DNA of 64,000 bases from NCBI GenBank assembly GCA_963556195.1, contig CAUVYP010001193.1, positions 310,001 through 374,000 on the forward strand, written 5' to 3'. The position numbers were made by a program, and so were the translations under genes. Positions 63,907-64,000 of this stretch are shown here, one piece after another (position 1 is the stretch's first letter; each line of letters starts with the position of its first letter). The notes below the pieces were generated by a model. That model made no database searches. It saw nothing but the letters and a program-made list of their open reading frames with translations, and was not told the origin of the DNA. Origin of the DNA: Sepiola atlantica (taxonomy: Eukaryota > Mollusca > Cephalopoda > Sepiida > Sepiolidae).

Positions 63907-64000
63907 CCTGATGAAATCTAGTGAAAATCGACTCGCACAACGTGTTTTTCATTAGTTATTCACGGATATCGTTTACACAAACATCCACATTCGAAAGTCA
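63907..64000 (+). repeat. Partial last monomer (class A, G59)
   Basis: The final 94 bases are the first 94 positions of a monomer with T13, gactcg, cattag and cggatatcg. The preceding unit (63789) carries the gtcgtaattaca marker, which elsewhere in the window is always followed by a class H unit (atcctttac). Here it is followed by atcgtttac, so this junction differs from all the others. Confidence 0.95.

Larger units (their letters stand above)
1..64000 (+). repeat. Satellite DNA array, ~118-bp monomer, spanning the whole window
   Basis: The window is a continuous head-to-tail array. Register points (the cc of cctgatg or ccgtatg) recur at 117, 235, 353, 471 and so on to 63907 without a break or inversion. 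Most monomers are 118 bp. Counting 33 units of 120 bp, 3 of 119, one irregular unit of 120 and one of 117, the total closes exactly on 541 periods. Nearly invariant segments are gcacaacgtg (29-38), catccacatt (76-85) and taaagcgtaaa (108-118). GC is about 35%. No stretch over 300 bases lies outside the repeat, so no gene, RNA gene or mobile element can be placed here. Such arrays usually mark centromeric or other constitutive heterochromatin, but that role is inference. The family is not recognised. Confidence 0.99.

Noticed and set aside
1..64000. Protein-coding genes
   Set aside because: Stops occur in all three forward frames of the consensus (tga at 3, tag at 13, tag at 47 among others) and in all three reverse frames (cta at 12, tca at 43, tta at 50). 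At 118 bp (1 mod 3) the frame also rotates each monomer, so no open frame of gene length is possible.
1..64000. CRISPR array
   Set aside because: There is no repeat-plus-unique-spacer pattern. The entire 118 bp is conserved between units, and variation comes as recurrent classes and not as unique spacers.
1..64000. CENP-B box
   Set aside because: The nearest match is around attcgaaag, but the downstream cggg core is absent, so the pattern TTCGNNNNANNCGGG is not met.
1..64000. Telomeric repeat, transposon insertion, inverted segment or array edge
   Set aside because: No ttaggg-like runs, target-site duplications, reverse-orientation monomers or non-satellite sequence were seen. The register is continuous from the first to the last base.
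1..64000. Assembly artefact as the whole explanation for the near-identical blocks
   Set aside because: Most near-identical copies carry private substitutions (for example at 5685, 8080, 28674, 31780 and 52541), which simple duplication of one contig would not give. Local copy-number errors remain possible, especially for the 944-bp pair, where I saw no difference.

Overview
The whole 64 kb window is satellite DNA. It is one unbroken head-to-tail array of a monomer of about 118 bp, AT-rich (my consensus has 41 G+C in 118 bases, about 35% GC). I see no gene, RNA gene, transposon, inversion or non-repeat spacer. All monomers read in the same direction, and both window ends fall inside a monomer, so the array extends beyond 64 kb on both sides. 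I number the monomer from the cc of the recurring cctgatg or ccgtatg. The first such cc lies two bases upstream of base 1, and the last monomer starts at 63907. I counted 33 monomers of 120 bp, 3 of 119 bp, one further irregular 120-bp unit and one of 117 bp. With the rest at 118 bp, these lengths sum exactly to the distance between first and last register points: 541 monomer periods, that is 540 complete monomers plus a partial one at each end.

The organism is almost certainly a eukaryote, because long homogeneous arrays with higher-order repeats (HORs) are typical of centromeric or heterochromatic satellites. I do not recognise the family and cannot name the species. The monomer matches no satellite I can recall and has no CENP-B box.

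The array is not a simple repeat of one monomer. About 18 recurrent monomer classes, told apart by fixed diagnostic bases, occur in a conserved order. The fullest version is a 24-monomer HOR of 2,836 bp (117-2952). Other segments look like derivatives of it made by deletion, duplication and recombination inside monomers: a partial second copy (2953-4724); a 17-mer tandem pair of 2,010 bp (4725-8744); a 24-unit duplication whose second copy lost six monomers (11344-16185, junction unit 14060-14177); a 19-mer pair of 2,247 bp (16424-20682); a 12-mer pair of 1,418 bp (25993-28828); a 31-mer pair of 3,664 bp (30245-37572); a 16-mer of 1,890 bp (from 36509); a 17-mer pair of 2,008 bp (46541-50556); and an 8-mer pair of 944 bp with no difference seen (60837-62724). 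On top of these lie block duplications about 15-19 kb apart, notably 33.9-41.7 kb with 50.8-58.8 kb.

Nested near-identical copies at many scales, monomers that are half one class and half another, and private mutations confined to particular copies together read as a record of recent unequal exchange or amplification. That history is the main content of the window. Nothing in it codes for protein: the consensus has stops in all six frames and its length is not a multiple of three.
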